NCBI RefSeq assembly: GCF_037963145.1 | Contig: NZ_CP150144.1 | Coordinates: forward strand, 3,348,001-3,412,000 | Reading direction: 5' to 3' | Source: Oceanobacillus sp. FSL K6-2867 | Lineage (GTDB): Bacteria; Bacillota; Bacilli; Bacillales; Amphibacillaceae | Length of the DNA stretch: 64,000 nt | In this document: in pieces, positions 63,122 to 64,000 of the stretch | Layout of the letters: the number at the start of each line of letters is the position of its first letter | Position numbering within the stretch: position 1 is the first letter of the stretch | The notes under the pieces: model-generated | Databases searched by the model: none | Told to the model about the DNA's origin: nothing | The model's input: only the letters and a program-made list of their open reading frames with translations | Program-made: the position numbers and the translations under genes

Positions 63122-64000
63122 CTACTTAGCTAGTCCTTTTCGATCAGCTGCCATTGGTGGTTGTTCCAGCCAGCCATTTTCAATCATAATAGAAGCACCG
63201 TCATTTGCATAATTAGCTATTTCCACCATTAAACGGCTGTATTGGACAGCTATATCATGTCTGGGACTTAAGGACATAGACATACCATACTGTCCAATAC
63301 CAGATGCAATTAATGACGATGTTAAAACCATCATGAACTTATCTGAAAAAGGGGGCTCAGTAGATTCAGTTACTTCTGGAGTCAGCAAGATTGTACCGTC
63401 TGATAAATAACTATTGCTTAAAATAGAGTTAAAAACTTCTATATGTTTTTTGGATATTTCGCGGCCTCTTTCAAAATATTTTCGTACATCCTTTGACTGG
63501 GCAACTTGACTAAAACCGGTCATAACAGCTTGCCCCAGTGAATTTCTTCGTGCATTGAACACCAGATTTGTTATTTCGGACCCTAATAATGGGCGTCTGT
63601 CTGTCAGCCATCCTGCAGTAAAGCTTTCCTTCTTAACAAAGTCAATTTGGCTGGGAACCGGCAAGTGCGGGGCTCGGATATGGATACCTATCTCTTTTGA
63701 AAATTCTTTAGTCTTCATGTGCAGTTCTTCAGAGTCTGATAAACAATCAGCGTAGAATTGCAGTAAATCACTTCTGACAGCAGTCGTCAGAGATGTAACA
63801 TGACTGGCTAAATTAACAATGGTCATATTGAATACAAAAGCAAGATAAAGCTTATCCGAGAATAGACGGGGTGCATTTAAATTTACGTCTTTCTCTGTAA
63901 ATCCCTGTGGAACTGGATAATCCTCTTTCCTGAAAAAGTCGGTTGTTTTTTCAAGCTGCTGTTCTGATAATGTGAGTGCATTTTCAATTATGCTGCGGAT
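63122..64000 (-). CDS. DUF3231 protein, cut by the window edge
   Basis: The frame is open from 63122 to the right edge without a stop, so at least 292 residues are visible and the N-terminus lies outside; an ATG at 63826 is internal. The protein belongs to the DUF3231 family found in spore-forming Bacilli, made of two similar helical bundle units, each with a Leu/Gln-rich helix (for example LSEQQLEKTTDFF near the visible start and ISKKHIEVFNSILSN later). Function is unknown; a ferritin-like or coat role has been suggested for similar folds, but I cannot support it here. Confidence 0.8.
   Translation of the reverse strand: MRSIIENALTLSEQQLEKTTDFFRKEDYPVPQGFTEKDVNLNAPRLFSDKLYLAFVFNMTIVNLASHVTSLTTAVRSDLLQFYADCLSDSEELHMKTKEFSKEIGIHIRAPHLPVPSQIDFVKKESFTAGWLTDRRPLLGSEITNLVFNARRNSLGQAVMTGFSQVAQSKDVRKYFERGREISKKHIEVFNSILSNSYLSDGTILLTPEVTESTEPPFSDKFMMVLTSSLIASGIGQYGMSMSLSPRHDIAVQYSRLMVEIANYANDGASIMIENGWLEQPPMAADRKGLAK

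Noticed and set aside
1..64000. CRISPR array, tRNA or rRNA genes
   Set aside because: No regularly spaced direct repeats, cloverleaf sequences or rRNA-like stretches were seen in the window.

Overview
The window is low-GC Firmicute DNA, most like a Bacillaceae soil or marine bacillus (Oceanobacillus/Virgibacillus type). The grounds are AGGAGG-type ribosome sites with many TTG and GTG starts, the ykoFEDC and ylmA genes, a match to the Bacillus cre consensus, lipoprotein signals and the overall A+T richness. The genus is inference. About 46 genes are visible. The first gene is cut by the left edge and the last by the right edge.

Positions 1-21.0 kb form a purine/allantoin catabolism island. 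It holds a truncated allF, allG, a carbamate kinase (allK type), allE, two tandem allD paralogues, the allantoin permease allP, two allantoinases (allB), a YfcC/ArcD-type carrier, allC, a PucR regulator, allH, the NCS2 transporter ybbY and a further NCS1 permease. Together these encode allantoin -> allantoate -> ureidoglycine -> ureidoglycolate -> oxalurate -> oxamate + carbamoyl phosphate -> ATP, the fermentative route defined in E. coli. AllH, the third part of the oxamate carbamoyltransferase, lies 15 kb from allFG. A D-serine dehydratase follows on the minus strand.

Positions 22.6-31 kb are mixed: a small lipoprotein, an ABC ATPase (ylmA), a secreted acidic protein with an internal duplication, an operon of an M20 amidohydrolase with two membrane proteins (DUF3100-like plus a four-helix partner), small membrane proteins, a Gfo/Idh/MocA oxidoreductase and purU. 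Positions 31.1-35 kb are a TPP riboswitch with its terminator and the ykoFEDC thiamine-precursor uptake operon. Positions 35.5-41.4 kb hold an orphan oligopeptide-type binding protein with an M20 hydrolase, an endonuclease I family nuclease, a small secreted or membrane protein and an MFS exporter.

Positions 41.9-47.2 kb form a taurine dissimilation cluster: a GntR regulator, taurine-pyruvate aminotransferase, a LysR regulator and sulfoacetaldehyde acetyltransferase. Then come a D-2-hydroxyacid dehydrogenase, a sodium:solute symporter with a YtcJ-type amidohydrolase, and a divergent APC transporter and C45 self-cleaving hydrolase with a perfect cre between them. An OmpA-domain lipoprotein and an internally deleted IS605-type tnpB remnant follow. 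Positions 57.4-62.5 kb are a hydroxyacid locus (LarA-type racemase, KdgT permease, glycerate kinase, divergent CdaR regulator). The window ends with a membrane protein and a DUF3231 gene.

Two copies of a ~320-350 bp non-coding repeat (16.4 kb and 35.1 kb) share a conserved hairpin. The general theme is scavenging of nitrogen- and sulfur-rich organic compounds (allantoin, acylated amino compounds, taurine, D-serine) with many matched transporters.
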